64,000 nucleotides of DNA from Streptomyces sp. LHD-70 (GCF_031157275.1 NZ_JAVIFW010000003.1:372001-436000); one strand, 5' to 3'; positions 25,133-34,297 are shown, counted from the stretch's first letter. The notes: generated from the letters alone by a model not told the origin. Program-made: numbers and translations.

Positions 25133-27102
25133 TTGAAGTCCCCCACGTTCTTCGACGTGACGACCTTGACGTCCACCTTGACGTCGTCGGGGACGTCCTT
25201 GCCCTGGGCCGCGCGGACCGCGTTGCGTACGGCGATCCGGCCCAGCTGCTCGGGCTGCTGGGCGACCGAGGCGTACAGCGTGCCCGCCTCGACCGCCTTG
25301 ATCCCGTCGGGCGTGCCGTCGAAGCCGACCACGGCCACCGACTTGCCCGCCTTCGCGCCGAGCGCCTTGGCCGCGCCGAGCGCCATCTCGTCGTTCTCGG
25401 CGAAGACACCGTCGATGTCGGGGTGCGACTGCATCAGGTTCGTCATCACGTCCAGGCCCTTGGTGCGGTCGAAGTCCGCGGGCTGCTTGGCGACGACCTT
25501 GATGCCCGGGTACGCCTTGATGCCCTCGGCGAAGCCCTGGCCCCGCTCCCGGCTGGCCGAGGCGCCCGGGGTGCCCTGCAGCGTGACGACCGTGCCCTTG
25601 CCGCCGAGCTTCTCGGCCAGGGTCTTGGCCGCCTGCTTGCCGCCCGCGACGTTGTCGGACGCGACGAACGTGGTCGTCTTCGCCTTGTTGACCCCGCGGT
25701 CGACCGCGATCACCGGGATGTCGCCCTTGTTGGCGGCGCGTACGGACGGGCCCGCCGCGTCCGAGTCCACCGGGTTCACCACGATCGACTTCATGCCCTC
25801 GCCGCTGAAGTTCTGCAGCTGGTTGGCCTGCTGCGACGGGTCGTTCTGCGCGTCCGTGACCGTCAGTTCGACGCCCGCCTTCTCCGCCTCCGCCTGCGCG
25901 CCCTTCTTCATCTGGACGAAGAAGGGGTTGTTCAGCGTCGACAGTGACATGCCGACCTTGGTCGTCGTACCGGCAGGACCGGAGTTGAACAGCGACATCG
26001 CGCCGAGCACCGCGGCCACCACGACCGCCGCGAGCGCCAGCTTGAACGCGCCGCGCTTGCCGCCGTTGCCCGCACCACCGGCACCCGCACCGCCGGCGCC
26101 CGCACCCGCGGCACCCGCCGAGCCGCCACCGGCCCTGCGTCGCACCGTGTCCAGGAGTACCGCGAGAGCGATCACGACACCGATGACGACCTGCTGCCAG
26201 AACGCCGACACCGAGAGGAGGTTGAGGCCGTTGCGCAGGACCGCGAGGATCAGCGCGCCGATCAGCGTGCCCGACGCCTTGCCGACACCGCCCGCGAGGC
26301 TGGCCCCGCCGATCACTACGGCGGCGATCGCGTCCAGCTCGTACCCCTGCGCGGCCTGCGGCTGCGCCGAGACCAGGCGGGAGGCGAGCACGATGCCCGC
26401 GACGGCGGCGAAGAGACCCGACAGGGCGTAGATCACGAGCTTCTGCCGCTGCACGCGCAGACCGGAGAGCCGCGCGGCCTCCTCGTTGCCGCCGATCGCG
26501 TACATCGAGCGGCCGATGAACGTACGGCCCAGGATCAGCGCAGTGAGGAGGCCCGCCGCGATCATCACGAGCACGGGCACCGGCAGCCAGCCGCCGAGGG
26601 TGTCGCCGAGGACGGAGACCGAGTCGGGGAACGGGATCGGGCTGCCCTGCGAGATGACGAGCGAGAGACCGCGGCCGATCGACAGCATCGCCAGCGTCGC
26701 GATGAACGGCGGGAGTTTGCCGTACGCGACGAGCGCGCCGTTCACCAGACCGCAGGCGATGCCCGTGCCCACGGCGAGCAGCACCGCGATCCACACCGGC
26801 ACGCCCTCCGAAGTGGCCGTCCAGGCGAGGACGGTGGCCGACAGGGCCGCCACCGAGCCCACCGACAGGTCGATGCCCGCCGCGACGATCACGAACGTCA
26901 CACCGAACGCGAGGATCGCGGTGACGGCCGCCTGCACGCCGACGTTGAGGAGGTTCTGGGTGGTCAGGAAGTCGCCGGAGAGCAGCGACATCGCCACCAC
27001 CAGGACGATCAGCGCGCTCAGGGCGCCGTTCTCGAGCAGAAAGCGGCGGACCGCTCCGGCGCCACCCGCGCCCGTCTTGCTCTGGAGCGTGTCAGCGGCC
27101 AT
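25129..27102 (-). CDS. rbsC: Fused ribose ABC transporter permease and substrate-binding protein
   Basis: 657 residues, a fusion of two proteins that are usually separate. Residues ~20-330 are RbsC-type permease (LNVGVQAAVTAILAFGVTFV, GIDLSVGSVAALSATVLAW, YAIGGNEEAARLSGLRV). A Gly/Ala-rich linker (near 335-360) and one further hydrophobic helix (LALAAVVVAAVLGAMSLF) lead to an RbsB-type binding domain, residues ~385-657 (KVGMSLSTLNNPFFVQMKKG; GFDGTPDGIKAVEAGTLYAS). The extra helix would place the binding domain outside the cell, replacing a lipid anchor. ATG 27102 overlaps the rbsA stop. Imports ribose or a related sugar with RbsA. Confidence 0.93.
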   Translation of the reverse strand: MAADTLQSKTGAGGAGAVRRFLLENGALSALIVLVVAMSLLSGDFLTTQNLLNVGVQAAVTAILAFGVTFVIVAAGIDLSVGSVAALSATVLAWTATSEGVPVWIAVLLAVGTGIACGLVNGALVAYGKLPPFIATLAMLSIGRGLSLVISQGSPIPFPDSVSVLGDTLGGWLPVPVLVMIAAGLLTALILGRTFIGRSMYAIGGNEEAARLSGLRVQRQKLVIYALSGLFAAVAGIVLASRLVSAQPQAAQGYELDAIAAVVIGGASLAGGVGKASGTLIGALILAVLRNGLNLLSVSAFWQQVVIGVVIALAVLLDTVRRRAGGGSAGAAGAGAGGAGAGGAGNGGKRGAFKLALAAVVVAAVLGAMSLFNSGPAGTTTKVGMSLSTLNNPFFVQMKKGAQAEAEKAGVELTVTDAQNDPSQQANQLQNFSGEGMKSIVVNPVDSDAAGPSVRAANKGDIPVIAVDRGVNKAKTTTFVASDNVAGGKQAAKTLAEKLGGKGTVVTLQGTPGASASRERGQGFAEGIKAYPGIKVVAKQPADFDRTKGLDVMTNLMQSHPDIDGVFAENDEMALGAAKALGAKAGKSVAVVGFDGTPDGIKAVEAGTLYASVAQQPEQLGRIAVRNAVRAAQGKDVPDDVKVDVKVVTSKNVGDFK

Positions 27103-28669
27103 CGGAGTCCTCCACGTCGTCGTAGGTCTTTTCAAGGGTGAGGTCGGTCGCCGCGCCTGCGGCCTGCGGGTTGGAGACGGCCAGGGCCATCACCGCGTCC
27201 TGGCTCGCCTCCTCGGCGCTGAGCTCGCCCGCGAGCCGGCCCTGCGCCATCACGAGGACCCGGTCGCTCATGCCGAGCACCTCGGGCAGGTCGCTGGAGA
27301 TCATCAGGACGGCGTGGCCGGACGCGGTCAGCTCGTTGATCAGCTGGTAGATCTCGACCTTCGCGCCCACGTCGATGCCGCGCGTCGGCTCGTCCAGGAT
27401 CAGCAGCCGCGACTTGGCGAGCAGCCACTTGCCGATGACGACCTTCTGCTGGTTGCCGCCCGACAGGGTGCGCACATGCTGGTCGATCCCCGCCATCCGC
27501 ACGCCGAGCTGCTCGGCGACGTCGACGGCCGCGGCCCGCTGCCCCTTCAGGTCCACGAGCCCCGCACGCGTGGCCGCCCGCAGCGTGACCAGGCCGAGGT
27601 TCTCCTGCACGGACGCGTCCAGGACGAGCCCCTGCCCCTTGCGGTCCTCCGGTACGAGGCCGATCCCGGCGCCCATCGCGGCGTTCACATCGTGCCGCGG
27701 CAGGCGCTCGCCGAGCACGTCCACCCGGCCGTCGTCGTACGGGTCCGCGCCGAACACCGCCCGCGCCACCTCCGTACGACCGGCGCCGACCAGCCCGGCG
27801 AGGCCCACGACCTCACCGGCACGCACCTCGAAGCTGACGTCATGGAACACGCCGTTCCGGGTCAGCCCGCGGACCGACAGCAACGGCCGCTCCCCGTCCG
27901 CCTCCTGGACCGGTCCGCGCTCGCGCGGGTACTGCTGCTCGATGCTGCGGCCCACCATCAGCCGGACGAGCTCGTCCTCCGGAGTCGACGCGGGCACCTG
28001 GTCGATGCTCCGGCCGTCGCGCAGCACGGTGACACGGTCGCCGAGCGCGGCGATCTCCTCCAGGTGGTGGGTGATGAACACGATGCCGACGCCGTCCTCG
28101 CGCAGCCTGCGCACGATCGCGAAGAGCTTCTCCACCTCCTCCGAGGTGAGCACGGCCGTCGGCTCGTCCATGATCAGGACGCGCGCGTCCAGGCTCAGCG
28201 CCTTGGCGATCTCCACCATCTGCAGCCGGGCGATGCCCAGTTCACGCACGCGGGCCCGCGGCGACACCTGCACGCCGACCCGGTCAAGCAGCTCGGCGGC
28301 CTCGGCCTCCATGCGCTTCCGGTCGACGAGACCGAAGCGGCGCGGCTGGCGGCCCAGGAAGATGTTCTCGGCAACCGTCAGATCGGGAACCAGGTTGAAC
28401 TCCTGGTAGATCGTGGCGATGCCGAGCGCCTCCGCGTCCTGCGCGCCGTGGATGCGCACTTCGCGCCCGTCGGCGAGGACGCGGCCGCTGTCCGGCCGGT
28501 ACGCGCCCGACAGCATCTTGATCAGCGTGCTCTTGCCGGCGCCGTTCTCGCCGAGCAGTACATGCACTTCACCGCGGCGCAGGTCGAAGTCGACGGAGTC
28601 GAGCGCGACCACGCCGGGAAAGGTCTTGCGTATCCCTTCGATACGCAGCAACTCCTCCGGATGACTCAC
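27092..28669 (-). CDS. rbsA: Ribose ABC transporter ATP-binding protein, two NBDs
   Basis: 525 residues with two ATPase cassettes, as in the sugar CUT2 family. First cassette: Walker A GENGAGKST (near residue 41), signature region LGIARLQMVEIAKAL, Walker B ARVLIMDEPTAVLT. Second cassette: LAGLVGAGRTEVARAVFG (degenerate Walker A, normal for RbsA), signature LSGGNQQKVVIGKWL, Walker B LLILDEPTRGID. GTG 28669 overlaps the stop of the regulator gene, so translation is coupled. It energises ribose import with the fused permease/binding protein encoded next. Confidence 0.95.
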   Translation of the reverse strand: MSHPEELLRIEGIRKTFPGVVALDSVDFDLRRGEVHVLLGENGAGKSTLIKMLSGAYRPDSGRVLADGREVRIHGAQDAEALGIATIYQEFNLVPDLTVAENIFLGRQPRRFGLVDRKRMEAEAAELLDRVGVQVSPRARVRELGIARLQMVEIAKALSLDARVLIMDEPTAVLTSEEVEKLFAIVRRLREDGVGIVFITHHLEEIAALGDRVTVLRDGRSIDQVPASTPEDELVRLMVGRSIEQQYPRERGPVQEADGERPLLSVRGLTRNGVFHDVSFEVRAGEVVGLAGLVGAGRTEVARAVFGADPYDDGRVDVLGERLPRHDVNAAMGAGIGLVPEDRKGQGLVLDASVQENLGLVTLRAATRAGLVDLKGQRAAAVDVAEQLGVRMAGIDQHVRTLSGGNQQKVVIGKWLLAKSRLLILDEPTRGIDVGAKVEIYQLINELTASGHAVLMISSDLPEVLGMSDRVLVMAQGRLAGELSAEEASQDAVMALAVSNPQAAGAATDLTLEKTYDDVEDSDGR

Positions 28670-29706
28670 GGGTTGCTCCTCGGTCGGGGACGGGAGGACA
28701 GTGCTGCCGCAACGGCCTGCGCGCCGCACGAGCGGCGCACGACGAGCCGCGCGGGCAGCGTCACGGACCACGCGGGGCGGCCCTCGATCAGGGCGATGAG
28801 CGCGCGCACGGCGGCGCGGCCCAGCTCGCGGGTCGGCTGCGCGATCGCCGTGATCGGCGGATCGGTGTGCACGAACCACGGGATGTCGTCGAACGCGGCC
28901 AGCGCGATGTCACCGGGTATGTGCAGCCCCCGGGCGCGGATCGCGTCGAGGGCGCCCAGAGCCATCAAGTTGTCGGCGGCGAAGACCACTTCGGGCGGTT
29001 CGGGCAGCGCGAGGAACGCCTCGGTGACGCGCCGCCCGCTCTCCGCCTGGAAGTCGCCCTGGCCCACGTACGCCTCGGGCAGCTCCAGGCCGTACTCGCC
29101 GAGCGCCGCCCGGAACGCCGCGACGCGCTCGCTGCCGGTCGTGGTGGCGGCCGGGCCCGCGATGATGGCGAGCCTGCGGTGGCCGAGGCCGTGCAGGTGG
29201 GCGACCAGATCACGGACCGCGGTGCTGCCGTCGGCCCGTACGACCGGCACGTCCACTCCCGGAATCCAGCGGTCCACGAACACGGTCGGCGTCCCCGCCC
29301 GCGCCGCGTCGAGCAGCTGCGGCGAGCCGCCGTCGGTGGGGGAGACGAGCAGGCCGTCGATACGGCGGTCGAGCAGGGTGCGCACGTGGTCGTCCTGGAG
29401 CCGCGGCGACTCGTCGGCGTTGCCGATGATCACGCTGTAGCCGAGGGCCCGCGCCTGCTCCTCCACGGAGCGGGCCAGCTCGGTGAAGTACGGGTTCATC
29501 ACGTCGCTGATGATCAGGCCCAGGGTGCGGGTCTGGGCGGTACGCAGGGAACGGGCGACGGCGTTGGGCCGGTAGCCGAGCTCCTCCACGGCGGCGAGTA
29601 CCCGCGCGCGGGCGTCCTCGCTGACGGAGGGGTGCGCGTTGAGTACGCGCGAGACCGTGGCGACGGACACACCAGCCGCGGCCGCGACATCTTTGATGCC
29701 CGCCAT
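28666..29706 (-). CDS. rbsR: LacI-family repressor of the rbs operon
   Basis: 346 residues. The N-terminal helix-turn-helix GIKDVAAAAGVSVATVSRVLN plus hinge helix YRPNAVARSLRT (residues 3-57) and a full sugar-binding core (GLIISDVMNPYFTELARSVE; FAADNLMALGALDAIRARGL; FDDIPWFVHTDPPITAIAQP) are present. The gene is first in the operon with rbsA overlapping its stop, so it controls its own expression as well as transport. Two matching 16-bp operators lie directly upstream of its ATG 29706. Ribose or a related sugar is the inferred inducer. Confidence 0.93.
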   Translation of the reverse strand: MAGIKDVAAAAGVSVATVSRVLNAHPSVSEDARARVLAAVEELGYRPNAVARSLRTAQTRTLGLIISDVMNPYFTELARSVEEQARALGYSVIIGNADESPRLQDDHVRTLLDRRIDGLLVSPTDGGSPQLLDAARAGTPTVFVDRWIPGVDVPVVRADGSTAVRDLVAHLHGLGHRRLAIIAGPAATTTGSERVAAFRAALGEYGLELPEAYVGQGDFQAESGRRVTEAFLALPEPPEVVFAADNLMALGALDAIRARGLHIPGDIALAAFDDIPWFVHTDPPITAIAQPTRELGRAAVRALIALIEGRPAWSVTLPARLVVRRSCGAQAVAAALSSRPRPRSNP

Positions 29707-29732
29707 CTCGGGACCACCTCTTCGTGGGTTCC

Positions 29733-29770
29733 GTGGAATCGATTACACGGAGGATTGGAAACGATTACAC
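29733..29770. promoter_or_regulatory. Paired operator sites upstream of rbsR
   Basis: GTGGAATCGATTACAC (29733-29748) and TTGGAAACGATTACAC (29755-29770) share 14 of 16 bases and are 22 bp apart, so both face the same side of the helix. The first is a good palindrome centred on ATCGAT, typical of LacI-family sites. They lie 27-64 bases before the rbsR start. Confidence 0.75.
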
Positions 29771-30189
29771 GGGGCTGGGGCAAGGGGGTGCGAGGGAGCG
29801 AGATTCAATTGTGATGTGGGGGGCGCAGATGAGCGGGGCGAGGGCCGCGAGCTGTGTCGGGGCGAAGGTGCCGAGGGGGCGCGTATATCAGGAGCGAGCA
29901 GCCATGAAGAGCAGCCGCGCAGGGTGGACAGGGTGCTCGCCAGGGAGAGGACCGCCAGGCCGATGGGTACGTTCCTGCGGAAGTGGCGGGGCCGTGCCGA
30001 CAGGGATGCATTGTGGTTCATGCCTCCAGTGGAGCCGGAGGGCGGTTGCGGGGGCGTATGCGGTTTTCGATACGCCCGCGATACACGGCTCGGCCGCCGC
30101 CCGGCCTTCGGAGGCCGTCGACCTGGCCCTCTGTGCGAGACCTTCAGGACCGGCTGCCGGTCAATTCGCGCACAGGGCAAGATGGCGGG
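29771..30189. other. Intergenic region of about 420 bases, nothing secure
   Basis: Between rbsR and the small hypothetical gene at 30190. A minus-strand frame of 92 codons (29743-30021) has a hydrophobic stretch but overlaps the rbs operators and has atypical composition, so it is not called. No RNA gene or repeat was recognised. Confidence 0.4.
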
Positions 30190-30669
30190 ATGAGTGATCT
30201 GGTGTGGGCCGACGTCAAGCGGTTCTTCGACCCTGAACTCATGGGCGCGCTCCCGGATCTCCGCGTCCCGGAAGTCTCCGTCGCGGGCTGGCAGGCTTTG
30301 CTCGATCTCGTTGTGGAGAGCGACTGGCCGTTCCAGTACATCGAGGGAGAGGCCACGCTCCCCGTGCCGCGCGCGAAGGACGTGCTGTCTCGTCCGTACG
30401 GAACTGCCTATCCGCAGCTGCGCGTCTGGCCGGCCGCTGACATGCTGGCGATCTTCCGATTCACGGCGGCCGACGAGATCGACTTCGACGTGGACCTGCG
30501 CCAACTCCAAGGCCAGGAACGCCTCGACCTCTTCTGCCGATTCCTCGCGGCGATCGGCCGAAGACTCGGGCGGCCCGTCCTGATGAACCCCGAAGGCGGC
30601 AGCGGGAGTTGTGCCGTCCTGGGGTTCGACGTCGAGGCCGAGAGGGTCGCGCTGAGGCGGGGTGGGTAG
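30190..30669 (+). CDS. Conserved hypothetical protein
   Basis: 159 residues, acidic, no signal peptide. SDLVWADVKRFFDPELMGAL, then SDWPFQYIEGEATLP and AADMLAIFRFTAADEIDFDVD suggest a compact alpha/beta protein of the kind seen among small cytosolic streptomycete proteins, sometimes near polymorphic toxins, though no toxin is adjacent. The ATG at 30190 has only a weak ribosome site (GGCGGG), and its base composition is less extreme than its neighbours. I do not recognise the family. Confidence 0.65.
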   Translation: MSDLVWADVKRFFDPELMGALPDLRVPEVSVAGWQALLDLVVESDWPFQYIEGEATLPVPRAKDVLSRPYGTAYPQLRVWPAADMLAIFRFTAADEIDFDVDLRQLQGQERLDLFCRFLAAIGRRLGRPVLMNPEGGSGSCAVLGFDVEAERVALRRGG

Positions 30670-30719
30670 GGGCGGGCGCAGCCCCCCACCTCACCCCCTA
30701 GCCAGCCCCCCCCAACTCC

Positions 30720-30950
30720 CTACGCCCCCTGCCGAACCCCGTCCCCAACCATCGCGTCCGCCACCAGTTGGAACAGGCGGCGTTCGTTGCCCGCCAGGCC
30801 TGCTGCGCGTAGGGCGCGGTCGGTTTCGGCCATGGGCTCGTGGAGCAAGGGTGGGGCGCCCGTGGGGTGCGATGTGTCGTCCAGCGTCGCGCGCACGCCC
30901 TTCATGAGCCTCACGTACGCCTGCACTGCCGCAAGTTCCAGGTCCGTCAT
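30720..30950 (-). CDS. Small conserved hypothetical protein
   Basis: 76 residues, soluble and mostly helical (TDLELAAVQAYVRLMKGVRA; MAETDRALRAAGLAGNERRL). ATG 30950 is well supported by GAGGAGGAGACGG upstream. It is convergent with the hypothetical gene at 30190 and about 140 bases downstream of the alkyl sulfatase stop region's far end. No motif assigns a role. Confidence 0.65.
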   Translation of the reverse strand: MTDLELAAVQAYVRLMKGVRATLDDTSHPTGAPPLLHEPMAETDRALRAAGLAGNERRLFQLVADAMVGDGVRQGA

Positions 30951-31093
30951 CGTCCGTCTCCTCCTCTGAGCGTCGGACCTCCCAGTCTTGCGTGCACCAC
31001 TGACAACGGGCCCGACCCGGGCCGTCGGTGCACGCGGACGGACCAAGATCCGCAGTCACCTCTCCGTGCACGGAACAGGACCAGGACCAGGAC

Positions 31094-33088
31094 TCACGGC
31101 GTGACGATCGCGAAGTTCTTGTCCGGCTTGTCCAGGACGGAGAGGAGCGCGGTGAGCAGTGAGCGGTCGCCCTTCATCGTGATGCCCTCCGTGCCCTTCC
31201 CCGCGAGCAGTGCGAGGAGTTGAGGCTTCGTCATGGTCATCGTCAGGCCCGCGTCCGGGGCGGCGTCCTCGTCCTCGGTCCAGGTGAGGAGGCCGTGGGC
31301 GAGGCGAAGATGCCAGTAGCCGTCGCCGATGTGCCAGTCGACGGCCAGTCGTACGTCCCATGCCTTGGGGCCGTCGACGCGGACCGCGATGCTGTCGATC
31401 AACTGGCCTACGGTGAGGGCGAGATACATGTCCGGGCCCACCGTGGAGCTCTCGCCCGGCGTGACGCCCTCGGTGAGTTCCTGGGCGCCGGTGAGGAAGA
31501 AGTTGCGCCACACCGCGTTCTCGCTGTCGTGGCCGAGGCGGGTGTAGAGCGCGGCGAGCTGCCGCTTGGCCTTGGTGTCGTCGGGGTCGTTGAACACGGC
31601 GTGGTTGAGCAGCGTGACCGCGAACCGCAGGTCGCCGCGCCGCTCGTACGCACGCGCGCGTGCCCGTACCGCCGACTGCCCGCCGAGGCACTCCACCCAG
31701 CGCCGCGCCTCCTCCACCGGAGGGTGCTCCCAGAGATGCGCGGGGTTGCCGTCGAACCAGCCCATGTAGCGCTGGTAGACCGCCTTCACGTTGTGGCTGA
31801 GCGAGCCGTAGTAGCCGCGGTTGGCCCACACCTCGCCGATCTGCGGCGGGAGTTGGAAGGTCTCGGCGATCTCGGTGCCGGTGAGGCCCTTGTTGATCAG
31901 CCGTACGGTCTGGTCGTGCAGGTACCCGTACAGGTCCCGCTGCTGCGTCAGAAGCCCCACGATCGCGTCGTTGCCCCAGGTGGGCCAGTGGTGCGAGGCG
32001 AAAGCGACGTCGGCCCTGCCCTCGTACAGGCCGATGGACTCGGTGAGGTAGCCCGCCCAGGCGTGGGCGTCGCGGACCTGGGCGCCGCGCAGGGTGAGGA
32101 TGTTGTGCATGGTGTGGGTGGCGTTCTCGGCCATGCAGACCGCGCGCAGCTCGGGGAACAGGAAGTTCATCTCCGCGTGCGCCTCGGTGCCCGGCGTCAT
32201 CTGGAACTCGATACGGACGCCGTCCAGGGTGAGTTCGTCGCCGGTGGCCTCGACGTGCCGGGTGGGTGCGATCAGGCCGACCGTGCCGAGGGAGACGGTG
32301 AGGCCGAGCCCGCAGCCGATCTGGGCCTTCGCACCGGTGGGAAGTTTCGCCCCGTACATGTAGCCCGCACGGCGTGACATGGCCGGGCCCGCGTAGATGT
32401 TCTCGGTGACCGCGTGTTCCATGAAGCCCTGCGGCGCCACGATCGGGATGTCCCCGGAACCATCGGCACCCCCTGCACCTTCAGGGAGGATTCCTCGGCA
32501 GCCGCCGAAGTGGTCGACGTGCGGGTGGGTGTAGATCATCGCCCGGACCGCGCGGTCGCCCCGGTGCTCGCGGTACAGGGCGAGCGCCGCGGCCGCGGTC
32601 TCGGCGGAGATCAGCGGGTCGATGACGAGGATGCCGGTGTCGCCCTCGACGATCGTCATGTTCGACAGGTCGAGCCCGCGGATCTGGTAGATGCGGTCCG
32701 TGACCCGGTACAGGCCCTGTTTGGCGAGGAGTTGGGCCTGCCGCCACAGACTGGGATCGGCGCTTTCGGGGCTGCTGCTGCCGTCGCCCGCTCCTTTGCC
32801 CCCCTTCGGCCCCCGCAGGAAGTCGTACGCGCCCGGGTCCCAGGCGACGCGACCGTCCTTCGTCTTGATCGGCCCGCCGGTGAACGCGGAGATGAACCCT
32901 TTGTCGGCGTCGTCGAAGTCACCCCGGTCGTCGTACGGCAGTGCTTCCGTATGCGTGGGGGTTTCGCCCGCGTCGGCGGGACCGTCCGCCGCGAAGGCGG
33001 TCCCCGTCGTGAGCGGGTTGAGCGAGACGGCGGCGGCAGCGGCGCCCGCCGTGGCGGCGACGAAGCCGCGCCGATTCATCGGAGTCAT
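31094..33088 (-). CDS. Secreted alkyl sulfatase, metallo-beta-lactamase fold
   Basis: 664 residues. The N-terminus MTPMNRRGFVAATAGAAAAA has a twin-arginine motif (RRGF) and Ala-rich core ending in GTAFAADG near residue 36, so folded export by Tat is expected. The metal site THPHVDHFGG is near residue 187, with further ligands in ENATHTMHNI and ASHHWPTWGN. The C-terminal third is the dimerisation and SCP2-like domain typical of SdsA1/BDS1 enzymes that hydrolyse long-chain alkyl sulfates such as SDS. ATG 33088 or 33079 may start. A TetR gene lies upstream on the same strand and a palindrome sits in the leader, giving a likely detergent-inducible unit supplying sulfate or alcohols. Confidence 0.92.
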   Translation of the reverse strand: MTPMNRRGFVAATAGAAAAAVSLNPLTTGTAFAADGPADAGETPTHTEALPYDDRGDFDDADKGFISAFTGGPIKTKDGRVAWDPGAYDFLRGPKGGKGAGDGSSSPESADPSLWRQAQLLAKQGLYRVTDRIYQIRGLDLSNMTIVEGDTGILVIDPLISAETAAAALALYREHRGDRAVRAMIYTHPHVDHFGGCRGILPEGAGGADGSGDIPIVAPQGFMEHAVTENIYAGPAMSRRAGYMYGAKLPTGAKAQIGCGLGLTVSLGTVGLIAPTRHVEATGDELTLDGVRIEFQMTPGTEAHAEMNFLFPELRAVCMAENATHTMHNILTLRGAQVRDAHAWAGYLTESIGLYEGRADVAFASHHWPTWGNDAIVGLLTQQRDLYGYLHDQTVRLINKGLTGTEIAETFQLPPQIGEVWANRGYYGSLSHNVKAVYQRYMGWFDGNPAHLWEHPPVEEARRWVECLGGQSAVRARARAYERRGDLRFAVTLLNHAVFNDPDDTKAKRQLAALYTRLGHDSENAVWRNFFLTGAQELTEGVTPGESSTVGPDMYLALTVGQLIDSIAVRVDGPKAWDVRLAVDWHIGDGYWHLRLAHGLLTWTEDEDAAPDAGLTMTMTKPQLLALLAGKGTEGITMKGDRSLLTALLSVLDKPDKNFAIVTP

Positions 33089-33182
33089 CGTGAAGTCGCC
33101 TTCGGGATGAGGGTGTTGGACGCGCAGGGCACAGCGGAGCCGCCGCGTCGTGGGGGCGGGATCGGGGCTCCACGTCCGGCCA

Positions 33183-33205
33183 CTATTGCATTGCTGCTGC
33201 AATAG
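33183..33205. promoter_or_regulatory. TetR-type operator candidate before the alkyl sulfatase gene
   Basis: CTATTGCA (33183-33190) and TGCAATAG (33198-33205) are perfect inverted arms around TTGCTGC, an AT-rich island about 100 bases upstream of the start at 33088. The TetR gene at 33389 is the natural candidate regulator. Confidence 0.6.
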
Positions 33206-33288
33206 GAGTCAAGGGTTTGGCAGGCGGCTTGTTGCAGGCGTAATGAAATAAGGGGTGGAGCTTTTCCCGCGCGTCGGACGTGCCGCAG

Positions 33289-33368
33289 GACCCGGACCCG
33301 GACCCGGACCCGGACCAGGATCAGGACCCGGGCCAGGATCAGGACCCGGGCCAGGATCAGGACCCGGG
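33289..33368. repeat. Minisatellite: CCCGGA hexamers then three 18-bp units
   Basis: A CCCGGA run (33289-33314) is followed by three identical copies of CCAGGATCAGGACCCGGG (33315-33332, 33333-33350, 33351-33368), directly after the TetR stop codon at 33389. Confidence 0.95.
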
Positions 33369-33388
33369 CTAGGACCAGGGCGGGTCCC

Positions 33389-34015
33389 CTATCGCCCCAG
33401 GGTCACGTCGGCAAGGAGCGCGCTCAAGGTGCGGCGGATCGCCGCGCGCGTCGGGGCCGGGTCCAGGCCGCGCCGGGTCCGCAGGTGGTCCCAGGCCGCC
33501 CAGGAGGAGGAGGCCTCCAGCGCGTCCAGGAGGCCCCCGGCCCTGCGGGCGCCCGGGGCGTGCCGGAGTTCCGGGGCGAAGGTGGCCGCGAGGTCGGCGC
33601 GCAGCCAGGCGTCGCCGTCGGCCATGACCCGGCGCAGGCCGGGCGAGTCGGGTTCGAGTCCGAGGCCGACCTTGCGGATCGGGGTCATCAGCTCGTACAT
33701 CCGGCCGCGTTGATCGAGCAGCACCCGCACCTTGCGGTCGGTCGGCCACTCGGGCGGTACCGGCTTCGACAGGCACTGCCAGCGCTCGGCCTGACGCTCG
33801 GCGGCGCTGACGTAGAGCGCCTCGCGGTCGGCGAAGTGTACGAAGACGGTGCGTTCGGAGACGCCCGCGCGTTCCGCGATGGCCTTGCGGGTCGGCTCGC
33901 GGCCGTCCTCGGCGGTGAGTTCCAGCATCGTGTCGACCAGCGTCGCCCGTGTCCACTCCGGATCACGCCGCCAACGCCGGCCCGTCGTCTCCCCGTCGGC
34001 GGCACGTCTGGTCAC
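33389..34015 (-). CDS. TetR/AcrR-family regulator
   Basis: 208 residues. The N-terminal helix-turn-helix is REPTRKAIAERAGVSERTVFVHFADREALY (near residue 40), typical of TetR family, followed by a helical ligand domain with IRKVGLGLEPDSPGLRRVMA. GTG 34015 is preferred because GAGG lies nine bases before it, whereas at ATG 34024 it would be adjacent. It lies upstream of the alkyl sulfatase gene on the same strand, separated by a minisatellite and the CTATTGCA palindrome, so regulation of the sulfatase by an alkyl ligand is inferred. Confidence 0.85.
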   Translation of the reverse strand: MTRRAADGETTGRRWRRDPEWTRATLVDTMLELTAEDGREPTRKAIAERAGVSERTVFVHFADREALYVSAAERQAERWQCLSKPVPPEWPTDRKVRVLLDQRGRMYELMTPIRKVGLGLEPDSPGLRRVMADGDAWLRADLAATFAPELRHAPGARRAGGLLDALEASSSWAAWDHLRTRRGLDPAPTRAAIRRTLSALLADVTLGR

Positions 34016-34083
34016 GGGGCCCATCCTCGCACTCCGGGGGAGGGGCGGGCCAAGGGCGGTGCGTGCTTACGTGGCCGGGCCCG

Positions 34084-34190
34084 CCTTGGCCGTACGCAAG
34101 GGAGTTGCCCCGTGACGGCGACCGCCGAGCCACGCCCACGCCTCGGCCGTACGCAAATGGGGTTGCCGCCGCGACGGTGACCGCCGAACC
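34084..34190. repeat. Imperfect 57-bp tandem duplication
   Basis: CCTTGGCCGTACGCAAGGGA... (34084-34140) is followed by a diverged copy from 34141 (CCTCGGCCGTACGCAAATGG...), ending just before the GNAT start at 34201. Several substitutions separate the copies, so this duplication is older than others in the window. Confidence 0.75.
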
Positions 34191-34297
34191 ATGGACCCAT
34201 GACCGCCGACCCCGTGATCCGCCAGATCCGCCCCGACGAGTGGCCCGAGGCGAAGGCGCTGCGCCTGGCCGCACTCCGCGACCCCGCCGCGCCCCTC

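Noticed and set aside
29743..30021. 92-codon minus-strand frame with a hydrophobic stretch upstream of rbsR
   Set aside because: Overlaps the rbs operators, has low-complexity Ser/Pro composition and no family resemblance; left as an unsupported frame.
33255..33713. Plus-strand frame with GPGPGSGPGPGSG repeats
   Set aside because: Produced by the noncoding minisatellite and by the antisense strand of the TetR gene.
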